Source: Streptomyces sp. R28 | GTDB lineage: Bacteria > Actinomycetota > Actinomycetes > Streptomycetales > Streptomycetaceae | Direction of reading: 5' to 3' | NCBI RefSeq assembly: GCF_041052385.1 | Contig: NZ_CP163439.1 | Location: forward strand, 1,849,001-1,913,000 | Length of the DNA stretch: 64,000 nucleotides | Shown here: positions 1 to 7,786 of the stretch, piece by piece | How positions within the stretch are numbered: the stretch's first letter is position 1 | Layout: the number at the start of each line of letters is the position of its first letter | Position numbers and translations under genes: made by a program | The notes under the pieces: model-generated | What the model was told of the DNA's origin: nothing | Seen by the model: only the letters and a program-made list of their open reading frames with translations | Database searches by the model: none

Positions 1-59
1 AGCACGCACTGCACAGGCAGGTTCCAGTGCACGGACACGCAGCGGGACTCGTCCGACAT
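1..59 (-). CDS. 5' end of an unknown gene, cut by the window edge
   Basis: A minus-strand ATG at 57-59 opens a frame that stays open to the window edge (it begins MSDESRCVSVHW). It starts 13 bases after the stop of the preceding gene in the same direction, so it is probably the next gene of the small-gene operon. Only about 20 residues are visible and no family can be assigned. Confidence 0.4.
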   Translation of the reverse strand, partial: MSDESRCVSVHWNLPVQCV

Positions 60-72
60 GTCGGGGCTGATC

Positions 73-285
73 TCAGGCATTCGACGCCTCCTCGGGCGCA
101 CACGTGCAGGTGTCGGGGTGGGCGCAGGCGAGGAGGTCGAAGACCCGCTCGTACCAGGCGTCGGGCTGAAGTTGCGGCGTGTGGCCCATCGGCGGGGCGG
201 CCAGCAGGGACTGCAGCCGGGTGTCGGCCTCCACGGCGGCCAGCGGCACGTCCAGGGCGGCGATCGGCTTGATCGGGGCGGTCAT
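73..285 (-). CDS. small unknown protein of the integrated element
   Basis: A 70-residue protein I do not recognise. It has a Cys-rich C-terminal stretch (CAHPDTCTC, about residues 53-61) that could bind a metal or form disulfides, which is speculation. Its start overlaps the stop of the upstream gene by 4 bases (ATGA), so it is translationally coupled to the operon running from 1227 down to here. No signal peptide or membrane helix is visible. It probably belongs to the accessory load of the integrase-bearing element. Confidence 0.6.
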   Translation of the reverse strand: MTAPIKPIAALDVPLAAVEADTRLQSLLAAPPMGHTPQLQPDAWYERVFDLLACAHPDTCTCAPEEASNA

Positions 286-644
286 CGGGCCACCGCCTCG
301 CCGGTGACCTTGCGGGCGACAGCAGTGAACTGGTCCAGCGCGGCCTGCAACTGCTCGGGCGTGGTCGGCATGGTCAGCGCGGCGTACAGCGCGGAGCCTG
401 CAAGCTGCTCGTCCGACAGGCGGCGGTGCAGCGTCTCGCTGACGACGACAGCCCCAGCGAGCTCCGACTCCAACTCAGCGACCTGATCGGAGGCTTCGCG
501 GAGCGCGGAGCGAACCGCAGCCAGCTCGCCGACGAGCGCGTCCCGCATGCGGGCCACCACGGCGGCAGCATCCGCGGGCATCAACTCGGCGAAGTCCAGG
601 GCGGCGTAGTCGGCCAGCTGCTCGGGTGACAGACGGGCGCTCAT
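282..644 (-). CDS. small coiled-coil protein of the integrated element
   Basis: A 120-residue protein starting MSARLSPEQ. The ATG at 642-644 is preferred to a far-upstream in-frame start because it overlaps the previous stop by 4 bases and keeps the upstream gene intact. Residues about 30-75 are rich in Ala, Glu, Val and Leu with heptad-like spacing (VRSALREASDQVAELESELA), which suggests a coiled coil. There is no catalytic motif, signal peptide or membrane segment. Function unknown; it may be an oligomeric partner of its neighbours. Confidence 0.6.
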   Translation of the reverse strand: MSARLSPEQLADYAALDFAELMPADAAAVVARMRDALVGELAAVRSALREASDQVAELESELAGAVVVSETLHRRLSDEQLAGSALYAALTMPTTPEQLQAALDQFTAVARKVTGEAVAR

Positions 645-910
645 GCCGCGCCCCCGTCCTGCATGGCGCGGGTCTGACGGTCGGCGAGGGTGGCGGCCCA
701 GTACGTGTAGAACAGCTCGTCCAGCGCCGCAGCCTTCTCCGACTCGGGCAGTCCCTCGAACGCCAGACGGCCGATCTGCTCGACCTCGAACCCGTCCGGG
801 TGCGTCGCCAGCAGCAACTCCTCCGCTTGGTTCCACATCGCCTGGAACGGGGACACGGCAGGGATCGACGACGTGATCTGGTCGAACGGAGTCAGGGAGA
901 AGTCGCTCAC
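641..910 (-). CDS. small unknown protein of the integrated element
   Basis: An 89-residue acidic protein (MSDFSLTPFDQ...) with no recognised domain. It overlaps both neighbours by 4 bases (641-644 and 907-910), so it sits in the middle of a coupled chain. The segment EEKAAALDELFYTYW-like region is probably helical. No signal peptide is seen. Function cannot be assigned from the sequence. Confidence 0.6.
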   Translation of the reverse strand: MSDFSLTPFDQITSSIPAVSPFQAMWNQAEELLLATHPDGFEVEQIGRLAFEGLPESEKAAALDELFYTYWAATLADRQTRAMQDGGAA

Positions 911-1227
911 GACGCACCGCCAGTCCGGCGCACGTCGTCGCCCAGGGCGGCAGCGTGGATTCGGTCGACGTCGACCGTGGACTCCCCGGCCCGCACCACG
1001 GAGTCGCAGATGTCCATGACTCGGTTGAGGCGGGCAGCGGTGTCGCTCTGACGCTCGAAGGCGTCGAGGATCGCCTCGGTGTCGGCGTGGGTGTTCGTCG
1101 CGTGCAGCAGGTTGGCCAGGTACTCGCGGGCCGTCATGTCGTGGCGCGCTGCGACCTTCGCCCGGACGCGGGCCTTGGCTGCCTCGCGGGCACTCAAGCC
1201 CGTCGCGGTCTGGGATGATTGAGGCAC
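907..1227 (-). CDS. small unknown protein heading the visible operon
   Basis: A 106-residue, mostly helical protein starting at GTG 1225-1227. An AAGGGG ribosome-binding site lies about 7 bases upstream, which fixes the start. It begins a chain of four genes joined by ATGA overlaps (1227 down to 73). A basic N-terminal half is followed by an acidic half. I recognise no family. It lies 100 bases downstream of the Xis-like gene on the same strand, in a gap holding a short GC-rich palindrome (1269-1283). Confidence 0.6.
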   Translation of the reverse strand: MPQSSQTATGLSAREAAKARVRAKVAARHDMTAREYLANLLHATNTHADTEAILDAFERQSDTAARLNRVMDICDSVVRAGESTVDVDRIHAAALGDDVRRTGGAS

Positions 1228-1327
1228 GTGAAGCCCCTTTCGTTTCGTGGTTCGTGAGGGGTGGATCGCGCGGCTAGGCCGCGGGGCCCCGGCTGCCGCT
1301 CGCGACGGCGGTTGGGGTCTTTTGTCG

Positions 1328-1552
1328 CTAAGCGGCGGCGCGGGCCGACTCGTCTTCGGCGTGTTCGCCGTTCATCCACGCGTCAAGCTCGCTGATCTTG
1401 TAGCGGTAGCGACGGAGTCCGTGCGGCCTGCTCTTCGGCCCGATTCCGTCGCGCCGCCAGCGGCGGAGGGTGACGACGTGGACGCCGAGGTAGTCGGCGG
1501 CTTCGGCGCTCCAGAGCCAGCCCTTCGGTGGGGGCTTGGGCTTGTTCGGCAT
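1328..1552 (-). CDS. AlpA/MerR-type HTH protein, probable excisionase
   Basis: A 74-residue basic protein containing a winged-helix 'excisionase' type HTH: WSAEAADYLGVHVVTLRRW at about residues 14-32, followed by GLRRYRYKISELDAWM. This is the usual Xis/AlpA pattern, in which a short wing follows the recognition helix and a C-terminal helix begins ELDAWM. ATG 1550-1552 is chosen because GAGGAA lies 6-11 bases upstream. It starts 4 bases after the HTH gene on the same strand and belongs to the integrated element. By family knowledge, such proteins direct the integrase toward excision or act as small regulators. Here it is divergent from the integrase rather than immediately upstream of it, as in pSAM2-like elements. 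Confidence 0.75.
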   Translation of the reverse strand: MPNKPKPPPKGWLWSAEAADYLGVHVVTLRRWRRDGIGPKSRPHGLRRYRYKISELDAWMNGEHAEDESARAAA

Positions 1553-1556
1553 AGGT

Positions 1557-1853
1557 CTATTCCTCGCTCGTGGGGGTCGGGGCAAGAGACGTTCGGTTCA
1601 GATCCGGAGACGACGGAGGCGCGAAAAGGGGGAAGATCGCGCTACCGACGGCCTCCGCGAGGGCGGTCGCATCGTCAACGTCAGCGGTGGGCTGCCTGCC
1701 AGTCAGGAGCTTTTCGATCACTCCCCGGCCGACTCCGGACGCTTCAGCCAGGGTGCGGACCGAGAAGGACTCTCCCCGCCCCGGGAACTGCATGAAGTGC
1801 TCGAAGACCGGGATGCTGCGCAGGGTCCATCGTCTGCTTGAGTGTCGGCTCAC
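1557..1853 (-). CDS. small HTH DNA-binding protein
   Basis: A 98-residue protein from GTG 1851-1853, with GGGGG about 5 bases upstream. The frame is open much farther upstream, but that part runs through the divergent control region, so the GTG is preferred. Residues about 33-60 (SFSVRTLAEASGVGRGVIEKLL) form a clear helix-turn-helix of XRE/Cro type, a compact DNA-binding module that detects 'susceptible' promoters of mobile elements. It is followed 4 bases later by the Xis-like gene. It probably acts at the shared divergent region 1854-2104, which contains an inverted repeat. Confidence 0.65.
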   Translation of the reverse strand: MSRHSSRRWTLRSIPVFEHFMQFPGRGESFSVRTLAEASGVGRGVIEKLLTGRQPTADVDDATALAEAVGSAIFPLFAPPSSPDLNRTSLAPTPTSEE

Positions 1854-1919
1854 ATTGCCCCCGAGTGGTGCGGAACTGCAGAACTGCTTGCATGACATAG
1901 CGAAGCATAGTGGAGCCGA

Positions 1920-1997
1920 TTCGTCTACAGATCGGAGACGATCCGCCTGCAAGTCTCGGCAAAGTTTCTGGCGCGATACCACCCTTCTGTAGACGAA
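1920..1997. promoter_or_regulatory. inverted-repeat operator between divergent HTH genes
   Basis: TTCGTCTACAG at 1920-1930 is repeated exactly as its reverse complement, CTGTAGACGAA, at 1987-1997, with 56 bases between. The left arm also contains TCGTCT (1921-1926) paired with AGACGA at 1936-1941. The element sits in the 250-base region between two divergent HTH genes, where a repressor would control both arms. A looped or two-site repressor operator is inferred. Confidence 0.55.
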
Positions 1998-2104
1998 CTG
2001 TCTCGGATCCCGGATGGTTGTATGGACTGAGCTGGTATTTTTCCGAGGCACGCCACCCCCTACAGAGACAGCCGGTATCTGAAGTGACCCGAGAGGAAGA
2101 GGAC

Positions 2105-2536
2105 ATGACGGCAGCGGCCCCCGCCCCGGACGCCGGGACGGACGAGCCGAGCACCCTCGGTGCGCTCTCGAAGCTCATCCAGGACGCCAACGACCGCGGA
2201 CTCTCCTACGCCAAAATGTCCCAGCGCGCCGTCGACACAAGCACCGGAACCAAGCTGTCCAAGCCCTATCTCCAGCGCCTCGTCGCCAACCCGCCGGCCA
2301 ATGCACCGAGCGAGATTCAGATGCGCGCCCTCGCCAACGCCCTCCGCGTTAGCGAGCGGCGCGTCAAGGCCGCCGCGGCGGAGCAGTGGCTGGGATATGT
2401 CGCTACCGAACTTGCGGGATACAACGACGAAGTCCGCATCATCGTGGGCCACTTGGCGGGCATGCCCGAGCCTGAGCTGCGCCGCTGGCGGGCAATGATC
2501 GAGGCCGACGAGCGCGCCCGCCGCGAGAACGACTAG
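2105..2536 (+). CDS. HTH repressor-like protein of the integrated element
   Basis: A 143-residue protein (MTAAAPAPDAG...). ATG 2105 is preceded by GAGAGGAAGAGG, a strong ribosome-binding site; the upstream in-frame ATG at 1910 would put coding sequence through the operator region and is rejected. Residues about 20-90 contain an HTH-like region (LSYAKMSQRAVD, then LSKPYLQRLVAN, then IQMRALANALRVSERRV), similar in layout to XRE-type proteins of Streptomyces elements. The C-terminal helix ends RRWRAMIEADERARREND. Divergence from the xis-like operon suggests the element's immunity/maintenance repressor. The family call is moderate. Confidence 0.65.
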   Translation: MTAAAPAPDAGTDEPSTLGALSKLIQDANDRGLSYAKMSQRAVDTSTGTKLSKPYLQRLVANPPANAPSEIQMRALANALRVSERRVKAAAAEQWLGYVATELAGYNDEVRIIVGHLAGMPEPELRRWRAMIEADERARREND

Positions 2537-2585
2537 CAGAGACCACCGCGCGCCAGCAGCATCTGACTGAAAAAGTCCCCATGTA

Positions 2586-2633
2586 GACATTCCGTTGAAC
2601 GGATTGTCCACGTCTGCTCACGCGGCGTACCCT
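2586..2633 (+). promoter_or_regulatory. promoter with overlapping 23-bp palindrome
   Basis: A -35-like TTGTCC (2604-2609) and a -10-like TACCCT (2628-2633) are separated by 18 bases and lie 63 bases before the next ATG. A palindrome centred on G2597 (2586-2608; core TCCGTTGAACGGA, flanked by GACAT and TTGTC) overlaps the -35. This would suit repression by an HTH protein of the element. Confidence 0.5.
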
Positions 2634-2696
2634 TCCACAACCGTGCGCTACCGGCACACAACGCCCTGGCGCACCGCACCAACGGGAGGGTGCCTC

Positions 2697-3155
2697 ATGC
2701 TGCGCGTTGTGTACGAAGCCACACCACACCTACGACTCGGACAGCTGGTCGACATCCGGGAAACCCGCGGCCGGATATGCGTCAAAATCCAAGAGGACGC
2801 TGACGTCTACGCGTACACCGCAGCCCTCAACGCCGCGCTGGTCCAATTCCTCGCCAACTGCAGCTGGTTCCAGATCTGGCGCGGCCGGATCATCAGCGCC
2901 AACTCCCCCGAGAGCCCTCTCACCGTCACATACCAGCCCGACCCCCGGATCGACCTCCGCAAATGCGTAGAAGTACGCGAGTCCTGCGGCCTCGTCGTCG
3001 TCCACGTCGCTGGCGCGGCAACGGCGGCCGACTTCGTCGGGGCCATGAACCCCGCAACTGAACGCTTCCTCGCGGGCGGGCAGTGGTTCCAGCTGTGGCA
3101 GGGTGAGATCATCACCATGGCCACGCCTGATTCACCTGAGGCGTCCGCGGCCTGA
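2697..3155 (+). CDS. two-repeat unknown protein upstream of the integrase
   Basis: A 152-residue protein starting MLRVVYEATP, with GGGAGGG about 7 bases upstream of ATG 2697. It consists of two tandem copies of one unit of about 65 residues: RLGQLVDIRETRGRICVKI...FQIWRGRIIS is followed by DLRKCVEVRESCGLVVVHV...FQLWQGEIIT. Each copy ends with an aromatic W-F-Q-[IL]-W-x-G motif. No signal peptide, membrane helix or known catalytic motif is seen. It lies 22 bases before the integrase gene and is likely co-transcribed with it. Function unknown; the repeat suggests a pseudo-dimeric beta-rich fold. Confidence 0.65.
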   Translation: MLRVVYEATPHLRLGQLVDIRETRGRICVKIQEDADVYAYTAALNAALVQFLANCSWFQIWRGRIISANSPESPLTVTYQPDPRIDLRKCVEVRESCGLVVVHVAGAATAADFVGAMNPATERFLAGGQWFQLWQGEIITMATPDSPEASAA

Positions 3156-3177
3156 GGTACGCGCACGAGGGGGCTCC

Positions 3178-4473
3178 ATGCCCGGTTACATCGAAGACCG
3201 ATGGATGACCAAGAAGCCGGACCCCGACACCGGCCAGAAGCGCAGGACTTCACGCTGGGGGCAGGGCAAGCGGTACCGGGTCGCGGGCATCCCCGGGGTC
3301 AAGGACCGGTCGTTCGAGAAGCTCCACGGTCCCGATGGGGCCAACGCCTGGCTGGCGAAAGCGCAACACGAGTCGACGTCGGGGGAGTTCATCGATCCCC
3401 GCCGCGGTCAGATGCTGCTCAAGGACTACATCGAGCAGGAGTGGTGGCCGCGCCGCGACTACGACAACCCCTCCACCGAGGCGACCGTCAAGGGCCGGGT
3501 GTGGACGCACATCGTGCCGCAACTGGGGCAACACCAGATGAACGCCGTCAAGACGAAGCAACTTGGCGAGTGGCTCAAGACGCTCAAGGCCACCGTTGGG
3601 CCTGGGACGGCCAACGAGTGCTGGCGTTACCTGTCGGCCATTTTCCAGGCTGCCATCGATGACGAGCGACTGACCCGCAACCCGTGCCGTAGGCAGACGA
3701 CACTGCGCGTGCCGACACGGCCGCCGGCAAAGGCCAGGGCTTGGTCCAAGGAGCGAGTGCTCGCCGTGCAGGCCGCGATGGACGGCCGGTTTCAGCTGTG
3801 CGTCGACCTGGGTGTGGGGGCCGGGCTGCGGTCGGGTGAAGTCTTCGGGTTGTCGGTCGACGACATCGACTTCGACGGGCAGCGCATCCTGGTGCGCCGT
3901 CAAGTGAAGAAGGTGGGGGCCAAGCTCGCGTTCGCCCTACCCAAGGGGGAGAAGACTCGGGAGGTGCCGGTGCCCGAGTACCTCTTGAAGCGGATCGAGG
4001 ACGCGCTGAACCGGCGCCCTGCGCAATCGGTGACACTCCCGTGGAAGGACCCGCGGCCGCCCACGACGGAGCGGGAGGCGGAAGAGCGCGAGCCGCAGAC
4101 GCACGCCCTCATCCTCACCTCGGCATGGGGCGGAGCGATCCGCCGGGACGGATTCGACACCCGCGTGTGGAAGCCGGCCCTCGCGGCGGCCGGCGTCATC
4201 CCTCCCCCGGTTGAGACGAAGCAGCCTGTCAAGCATCGCCCAGGCAAGCTCAGGACGGTGCTGACGTACCAGGAGAGCCGGGAGGACGGTTTCCACGCCC
4301 TCAGGCATACGTTCGCGTCGGTGCAGCTGGACGCGCGGGAGCCGATCGTGGCAGTCTCGAAGTGGCTGGGCCACGCGGATCCGTCGATCACACTCCGGAT
4401 CTACGCGCACATGATGCCCGAGGCGGACGGCCGGGGCAGGTCGGCAATGCAGAACTGGTTCGAGAACTCCTAG
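3178..4473 (+). CDS. int: tyrosine site-specific integrase
   Basis: A 431-residue phage/ICE-type integrase that would catalyse attP x attB recombination. The start MPGYIEDRW at 3178 has CGAGGGGG just upstream. Catalytic signatures are visible: an Arg in GAGLRSGEVFGL (about R218), the HxxR box in FHALRHTF (about H373-R376), the LGHADPSITLRIYAH segment (His about 400) and the nucleophile Tyr about 409. An SAM-like core-binding domain lies at about 80-180 (DYIEQEWWPRRDYD...), and the N-terminal part resembles arm-binding domains. It is the last gene of the element's right arm and faces the convergent host gene at 4564, so the attachment junction should lie just beyond 4473. Confidence 0.93.
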   Translation: MPGYIEDRWMTKKPDPDTGQKRRTSRWGQGKRYRVAGIPGVKDRSFEKLHGPDGANAWLAKAQHESTSGEFIDPRRGQMLLKDYIEQEWWPRRDYDNPSTEATVKGRVWTHIVPQLGQHQMNAVKTKQLGEWLKTLKATVGPGTANECWRYLSAIFQAAIDDERLTRNPCRRQTTLRVPTRPPAKARAWSKERVLAVQAAMDGRFQLCVDLGVGAGLRSGEVFGLSVDDIDFDGQRILVRRQVKKVGAKLAFALPKGEKTREVPVPEYLLKRIEDALNRRPAQSVTLPWKDPRPPTTEREAEEREPQTHALILTSAWGGAIRRDGFDTRVWKPALAAAGVIPPPVETKQPVKHRPGKLRTVLTYQESREDGFHALRHTFASVQLDAREPIVAVSKWLGHADPSITLRIYAHMMPEADGRGRSAMQNWFENS

Positions 4474-4520
4474 TAGTGGATCTCCCCAGATTCTCCCCAG
4501 CGGTCTTGGATCAAGAAGAA

Positions 4521-4555
4521 TGAAGGGCCCTCCCTGGGTGCGGGAGGGCCCTTCA
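4521..4555. terminator. strong bidirectional hairpin terminator
   Basis: The arms TGAAGGGCCCTCCC (4521-4534) and GGGAGGGCCCTTCA (4542-4555) are perfectly complementary with a 7-base loop. The hairpin lies between the convergent integrase and C39-peptidase genes and can terminate both. Confidence 0.85.
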
Positions 4556-4563
4556 TCTGCCAG

Positions 4564-5934
4564 TCAGTGAACTCCGACCGAGGCCAGTGCATGCCTCTGA
4601 CGTGCAGAAAGACGCACCGGGAAGTAGAGGTAACAGACGCCGCCCGTGCCGGAGACCACCTTGCCACTGGCGTTGTACCGCTTGGTCCGCAGCCAGATGT
4701 TCTCCCACTCGCGCCGCTTGTAGACGCGCCGCACCGCCTCGTTGCTCGCCGAGTTCGGGTCGTTGGCGATCACGTCGCCGTCGGCGGTGAAACCGATGAC
4801 GGTCATCAGGTGCCCGGCGGTGCCGTACCCGGCCCCGGTCAGCTCCCCCTCCAGGAAGGACTGGGACGTTATGGCCGGGATGCCGGCCGCGATCAGCGTC
4901 GCCAGGTCGGTGAGCGAGCCGAGCCGGGTGACCACGCCCTGCAGGCCCTTGAAGGTGGCCGCGTAGGCGGCGTTGAACGGCCAGTTCCCGCAGCCGTCGT
5001 ACTGGTAGTCGAAGGTGAACCGGGCCGCGTGGCAGACCTGCGGGTCTGCGTACGCCGGGTCGACCCAGGCCAGTTGCTCCGCGGTGAGACGGCCGCCCCA
5101 GTACTCGACGATCATCTGCGAGGAGGTGGGGCTGCACCAGGCCTCGCCGCCGTTGTCGTACTCCGGGTACTGGCCGACATGGGTCTCCTGCGAGTAGCGC
5201 GGGACGGTCAGCTCGTGGGCGAGGCCGGGGGCGGAGGCCGGGACGGCGAAGCGGTCGGGGACGTCGGAGCCCATCGCGCCGACCCGCCAGACCGTGGGGG
5301 TGAGCTTGGTGCCGGGCTTGCGGTAGAGGGTCAGCCGCAGCTGGTACGAGGTGAGACGCAGCCCCGTGGCCGGGTCGTCGATGGCGAACGTGTCCGTCCA
5401 GACGCTGCTCTTGCCGTCGCTCTGGTCGTCGACCGAGGTCCGCCGGATGTCCTGGTCACCGGCGGCCCAGCGGCCCAGCACGTACCAAGGGGTGGCGGTG
5501 TCGTCGGAGTACGTCCCCTTCAGCTCGATCTGGAGCCAGGTGCCGGCGGGGGTGTGCGCGTTCCAGGAGGCGATCGCCTCGGTGGCCGGGACGGCGAGCC
5601 GGTGGGCGGGCGAGGTCCAGGTCGCGTACTCCCAGCTGGCGCTCTTGCCGGTGTGCGGGTCCGTGTAGTCGGTGGTGCCGGCGGGCGTGGCGATCACGAT
5701 GCCGGGGCGGGCGCCCGCGACGGCACGCGTGCCCTGGGCGGCGCCGCCGCGCCAGTCGGAGTACGTGATCCAGGCGCGGTTGTCGACGGTGCCGGCCGGG
5801 GCCCGCACGGTGTCCGCGCCCTCGGCGGTGGTGTCGGCGGCGAGCGCCGGGCCCGCACTGCCGCCGCCGGCGACGGCTGCGGCGACCGCGGCCACCAGGA
5901 CGGTTCTGCGGGACGGCTGTTCGGCTCTACTCAT
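4564..5934 (-). CDS. secreted C39-family peptidase-like protein
   Basis: A 456-residue protein starting MSRAEQPSRRTV, with a twin-arginine signal (SRRTVLVAAVAAAVAGGG, cleavage after ALA about residue 33). The ATG at 5932-5934 has GGGGGTC upstream; a longer frame to 6111 adds non-signal sequence and is rejected. The C-terminal half is a C39/papain-like cysteine peptidase domain: GGEAWCSPTSSQM gives the nucleophile (about C267), GHLMTVIGF the His (about H375), and DGDVIANDPNS a downstream Asp/Asn. The N-terminal ~230 residues form a beta-rich domain of unknown role. It is probably exported folded by Tat. Substrate unknown. Confidence 0.85.
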   Translation of the reverse strand: MSRAEQPSRRTVLVAAVAAAVAGGGSAGPALAADTTAEGADTVRAPAGTVDNRAWITYSDWRGGAAQGTRAVAGARPGIVIATPAGTTDYTDPHTGKSASWEYATWTSPAHRLAVPATEAIASWNAHTPAGTWLQIELKGTYSDDTATPWYVLGRWAAGDQDIRRTSVDDQSDGKSSVWTDTFAIDDPATGLRLTSYQLRLTLYRKPGTKLTPTVWRVGAMGSDVPDRFAVPASAPGLAHELTVPRYSQETHVGQYPEYDNGGEAWCSPTSSQMIVEYWGGRLTAEQLAWVDPAYADPQVCHAARFTFDYQYDGCGNWPFNAAYAATFKGLQGVVTRLGSLTDLATLIAAGIPAITSQSFLEGELTGAGYGTAGHLMTVIGFTADGDVIANDPNSASNEAVRRVYKRREWENIWLRTKRYNASGKVVSGTGGVCYLYFPVRLSARQRHALASVGVH

Positions 5935-6207
5935 GGACGGAAGACCCCCAGTTGTCCGAGTCGGGCGGGCCCAATGCAGGGCTGTCAGCCCACTATGGCT
6001 GCGGGTGGCAGCGTCTGCCAGCAATTGCGTCCCTGGCGCGCCTACGAATATTGGTGTCGACCACTGGCATGGCCTGGGGCGGCCGCCGGCGCGCCGAAGC
6101 AGCCCAACCACCGTACGGACGAGGTGGGATGAGCGGGCCGGGGTCTCGGCGTACGCCGCCGCGACGGTGTACGCCGAGACCGTGCCGGCCCTACCGGTGA
6201 CGCCTCG

Positions 6208-7749
6208 TCAGACGAGGTCCATGGCCGCGACCTCATCCGGGCGGCCGTAATTGACCGGGCCGTGGAAGCGGCGGCGGGCGGAGGCGAACCACCACACCGC
6301 GGCCACGGCCAGGACCACGCCCAGCGCGATCGGGGCGTAGTTGAAGGAGTGGGCGGTCACCGGCGAGGCCTGCGGCAGCATGAACAGGACACTGCTGAAC
6401 AGGATCCAGGCCACCGCGACGACCCCGACCGGCCGCCCCCACCGGCCCAGGTGCCAGGGCCCTGGCTGGAACTCGTCACCCAGTCGCAGCCGGAGCAGGA
6501 TCGGCACGGCGTAGGCGAGGAAGAGTCCGACGACGTTGACGCTGACGATGGCGGTGAACGCCGTGTGCGACCACCAGCCGGGCAGCACCAGCGCCAGCGA
6601 GCAGGCCACCGCCAGCCACACCGCCTTGACGGGGGTGCGGGTGCGCGGCGAGACCGAGTGCCACCAGCGGGAGCCGGGCATCGCGCCGTCCCGGGAGAAG
6701 GCGAAGATCTGCCGGGTGTTGCTGGTGAGGTTGGCGAGCCCGCAGAAGAGCATCGCGCCGATGACGATCAGCAGCGCCACCTTGGCGGTCCCCGCTCCGA
6801 GCCCGTCGATCAGGATCTGCACGGGAGGTGCGTCGGCGCTCGCCACACGGTCGTAGTCACGAATGCTGTAGACCAATGCGAGCATCAGCAGCAGACCCGC
6901 GATCGCCGAGTATCCGATCGCCCGCGTGATCCCCTTCGGCGCGTTGACCGTCGCCCGGACCGTTTCCTCGGACATGTGGAAGCTGCCGTCGAAGCCGGTG
7001 AAGGTCCAGCTGGTGACCAGCAGGCCGAGCATCCCGCCGTAAAGCCCGCTCGTGAAACCGGTGTTGTTCGCGAAATGCGTGACGAACGAGGCCGACTGAT
7101 GATGTTCGGGCATGACGATCAGGGCGGTCACGATAACCACGAGTCCGCTCAGCAGCCACCACACGGAGATCCGGTTCAGTATGGCCACCAGTTGCACGGT
7201 GTAGGTGTTGGCGAGCCCCTGGAGCACGATGATCAGGGCCGTGATCAGCACCGTCCGGTGCGGCGTCGGCTCGTACGAGGGCCACTGCAGGGCGATGAAG
7301 GCCTGGAGGAAGGTGGCGGCGGCGTACCCGGTGGCGGCCGTGCCGCCGACCTGGCCCACGAAGTTCAGCCAGCCCGTGTACCAGGACCACGCGCCCTTGT
7401 GCCGTCTGGCGAGCTTTCCGGCGGAGAAGTACAGCGCGCCGCTCGTCGGATAGGCCGAGGCGACTTCCGCCATCGCTGCTCCCACGAAGAGCACCATGAC
7501 GGAGACGCCGATCCAGCCGAAGACGAGAATGCTCGGGCCGCCCGCGTTCAGACCGAATCCGAAACCCGAGAAAATACCCGAGATGATGTTGATGATGGTG
7601 AACGAGATGGCGAAATTGTCGAACGCCTGAAAGCGTCGCGTGAGTTTTCTCGGATAACCCATCGCATGCAGGGTCGCGTCGTCGTCGAGCGCGATCGGAA
7701 CCGATCCCCCGCGCGCTTTGGCACGCGGAGGCGATATCCCTTCTGACAC
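6208..7749 (-). CDS. APC-superfamily amino acid permease
   Basis: A 513-residue membrane protein with about 12 hydrophobic helices, e.g. AISFTIINIISGIFSGFGFG and ILVFGWIGVSVMVLFVGAAM. The first-helix motif 'NFAISFTIINIISGI' and the later 'SWTFTGFDGSFHMSEET' match APC transporters of the amino-acid/GABA permease type, which import amino acids or amines with protons or by exchange. The GTG at 7747-7749 is chosen with GAAAGG about 8 bases upstream; the longer frame to 8163 runs into the next gene and is rejected. It lies 37 bases downstream of the 317-residue gene and is probably co-transcribed with it. Substrate cannot be read from sequence. Confidence 0.9.
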   Translation of the reverse strand: MSEGISPPRAKARGGSVPIALDDDATLHAMGYPRKLTRRFQAFDNFAISFTIINIISGIFSGFGFGLNAGGPSILVFGWIGVSVMVLFVGAAMAEVASAYPTSGALYFSAGKLARRHKGAWSWYTGWLNFVGQVGGTAATGYAAATFLQAFIALQWPSYEPTPHRTVLITALIIVLQGLANTYTVQLVAILNRISVWWLLSGLVVIVTALIVMPEHHQSASFVTHFANNTGFTSGLYGGMLGLLVTSWTFTGFDGSFHMSEETVRATVNAPKGITRAIGYSAIAGLLLMLALVYSIRDYDRVASADAPPVQILIDGLGAGTAKVALLIVIGAMLFCGLANLTSNTRQIFAFSRDGAMPGSRWWHSVSPRTRTPVKAVWLAVACSLALVLPGWWSHTAFTAIVSVNVVGLFLAYAVPILLRLRLGDEFQPGPWHLGRWGRPVGVVAVAWILFSSVLFMLPQASPVTAHSFNYAPIALGVVLAVAAVWWFASARRRFHGPVNYGRPDEVAAMDLV

Positions 7750-7786
7750 GGGTCGGACCTTTCTCTCGGTGGGGGGTTGCGGTACG

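Noticed and set aside
1269-1283. CGCGGC-TAG-GCCGCG palindrome as a terminator
   Set aside because: Short, no T-run, and in a region where such GC dyads are common by chance.
4474-4520. tRNA gene or att core after the integrase
   Set aside because: No cloverleaf or TTCGA-type T-loop was found. TCTCCCCAG occurs twice (4480-4499), but without the left end of the element the att core cannot be recognised.
4567-7746. Plus-strand frames of 521 and 494 codons
   Set aside because: Antisense to the C39 peptidase and the APC permease respectively; no domain and shadow-like composition.
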